From the NCBI GenBank assembly GCA_021464525.1, contig JADRCO010000444.1, positions 1-33,665 on the forward strand: 33,665 nucleotides of DNA, read 5' to 3'. Shown here piece after piece: positions 32,499 to 33,665 of the stretch (positions within the stretch are counted from its first letter, which is position 1; every line of letters starts with the position of its first letter). The notes beneath the pieces were generated by a model. It was not told where the DNA came from. It was given only the letters and a program-made list of their open reading frames with translations, and searched no databases. A program made the translations under genes and the position numbers. The stretch comes from Rhizophagus sp. LPA8_4_AMF. Taxonomy: Eukaryota; Glomeromycota; Glomeromycetes; Glomerales; Glomeraceae.

Positions 32499-33534
32499 AA
32501 GAATTTTAGATCTTTAATTTCAGTTATTTTAGCTTAATTCATTATTATTTACCTAAAAATCTAATTATGTGAGATCGAAAAAATTAATAATAATAGCGCG
32601 AATTAAGGTTCAACAACATGTAATCATTGTTATCATGTACTATTTTTTCCCTCTCATAGATACACCAGATACACCATAATACTACAAAAACTCTGTTTTT
32701 TTTATTAATTTAATATTAATGGTCGTTTACCTTCAATGAGTGTGATTTAAATCTGAATCATCATTTTATTTAATGATCATAAATAAATATCTTGATGTTT
32801 AACAATTTAATGATTTTTTTATTGGGCGCAAATGAATTGACAGGTATCGTATGATTTACATTTATGTTCATATCAAAAAAAAACAATGTCATTTTGTATA
32901 CACTATTTTTGATGTAAATCCTCTATAGTCTATAGATATCAAGCTTATTGATATAAACAGCTATTGTAACAATGCTTGGAATATAATCGGGACAGAACTT
33001 TTATACAAATGAAGGATCGAAAAGCAAAACATTAAGCGAAAAAGCAAGGAGCCTAATTCTCAGCAAATAATCGAATAACCTCAACCAGAATATAAATTTA
33101 TAGAACTATTTTATTTTTATCTTTATATCTCGAAAACAGTATCAGTAATGACTACAAAGAGACTTTATACAAGAATCGAAAAGTAGTACAAAAAAAACTG
33201 AACAACTAAGTCGTCCTAGGGCAATTTCACTTAAGTGGGAAAAGAAAAAAAGGCAAAATAGTCTCTGGAACTTAAAGGCTCGAGATTTACCACGAAATCC
33301 CGACAATCAACAACACAAACACAATTCTGACAAATCATAATCCAAAACTTCAAAATCCCGTAACCACATTATTCCCGACATTCATTATCCTTTTTAAGAA
33401 ATACAACAAAAAAATATTTGCAAAGTGTTAAAAAAATTATTCATATTAGTAAAAATATTAATTGTTACTTAATTTTTGCAATGTATTATTAAATATTAAT
33501 ATAAGACACTAAAAACATTTATTATTGCTAAAAG
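32499..33534. other. Intergenic region before the right-edge repeat
   Basis: No intact gene. The block at about 33200-33390 is less AT-rich and could be an old mobile-element remnant, but no frame survives and I cannot assign it to a family. Confidence 0.45.
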
Positions 33535-33665
33535 TACCGTCTAGCACTGCATATAGTACCCCGGGTCTTATACAAAAAACCTGGTTCAAAAATTGAATAA
33601 TACCCGGGGGTACTTTGTGAGATACCGGGTATTATATAAGGGGTATAAAATATAATTTTTACCAG
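33535..33665. mobile_element. MITE-like element, copy B (cut by the window edge, inverted relative to copy A)
   Basis: From the TA at 33535 the sequence matches the reverse complement of copy A (23382-23625) almost throughout: the terminal repeat (TACCGTCTAGCACTGC versus TACCGTACAGCACTGC), the CCCGGGT block, and the string gggtactttgtgagatacc. It carries about ten extra bases near 33585-33596. The internal hairpin is kept here as 11-bp arms (33597-33607 and 33625-33635). The last bases, ccag, also match, so the element continues past the window and its other end cannot be seen. Confidence 0.85.

Noticed and set aside
33200..33390. Less AT-rich block, possible transposon relic
   Set aside because: No frame, inverted repeat or recognisable motif; listed only as part of the intergenic region.
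1..33665. tRNA genes, rRNA, CRISPR arrays, bacterial-type operons
   Set aside because: No T-loop (GGTTCGAATCC-like) with acceptor stem, no rRNA stretch and no regularly spaced repeats were found; the gene structure is eukaryotic throughout.

Overview
The window is a strongly AT-rich, intron-rich piece of a nuclear fungal genome. The base composition, the many short introns (about 60-110 bp), the fungal gene set (lumazine synthase, Rkm4-like SET protein, Vps55, Yar1-like ankyrin protein) and a FAR1-type DNA-binding gene all fit an arbuscular mycorrhizal fungus such as Rhizophagus. The species is an inference; no marker gene proves it.

Layout. Positions 1-2965 hold no intact gene: a left-edge 14-bp palindromic tandem repeat, a 19-bp tandem repeat and one possibly decayed reading frame. 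From 2966 to 32498 there are 17 protein genes that I could rebuild exon by exon in continuous frame, plus one candidate 35-codon gene. In order: N-myristoyltransferase (-), FAR1 DNA-binding-domain protein (-), BRX1 (+), Yar1-like ankyrin protein (-), VPS55 (+), mitochondrial carrier (+), small ORF (-), mitochondrial rhomboid protease (+), ribosomal protein eL6 (-), eIF3e (+), Rpn7 (-), Rkm4/SETD6-like SET methyltransferase (+), lumazine synthase (-), Nudix diphosphoinositol polyphosphate phosphohydrolase with a C-terminal membrane anchor (-), LACTB2-like metallo-beta-lactamase (+), Prp17/CDC40 (-), an orphan 95-aa protein (-) and a free-standing Yvh1/DUSP12-type zinc-binding protein (+). I count 70 introns. 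All are GT-AG except one GC-AG intron in VPS55.

Arrangement. Orientation alternates almost gene by gene, giving seven divergent (head-to-head) pairs with gaps of about 120-600 bp that probably act as shared promoters. Several products touch ribosome production or translation (BRX1, Yar1-like, eL6, eIF3e, Rkm4-like, Yvh1-like zinc protein). Others serve proteasome, splicing, mitochondria, riboflavin and inositol pyrophosphate metabolism. This is ordinary conserved housekeeping sequence; I see no operon-like system.

The less ordinary items are: a 240-bp inverted-repeat element (23382-23625) with a second, inverted copy cut off by the right edge (33535-33665); the tail-anchored Nudix enzyme; the phosphatase-free Yvh1-type zinc protein; the 35-codon ORF in the promoter of the rhomboid gene; a 6-nt last exon in PRP17; and a cluster of CACGTG sites in a tail-to-tail intergenic region.
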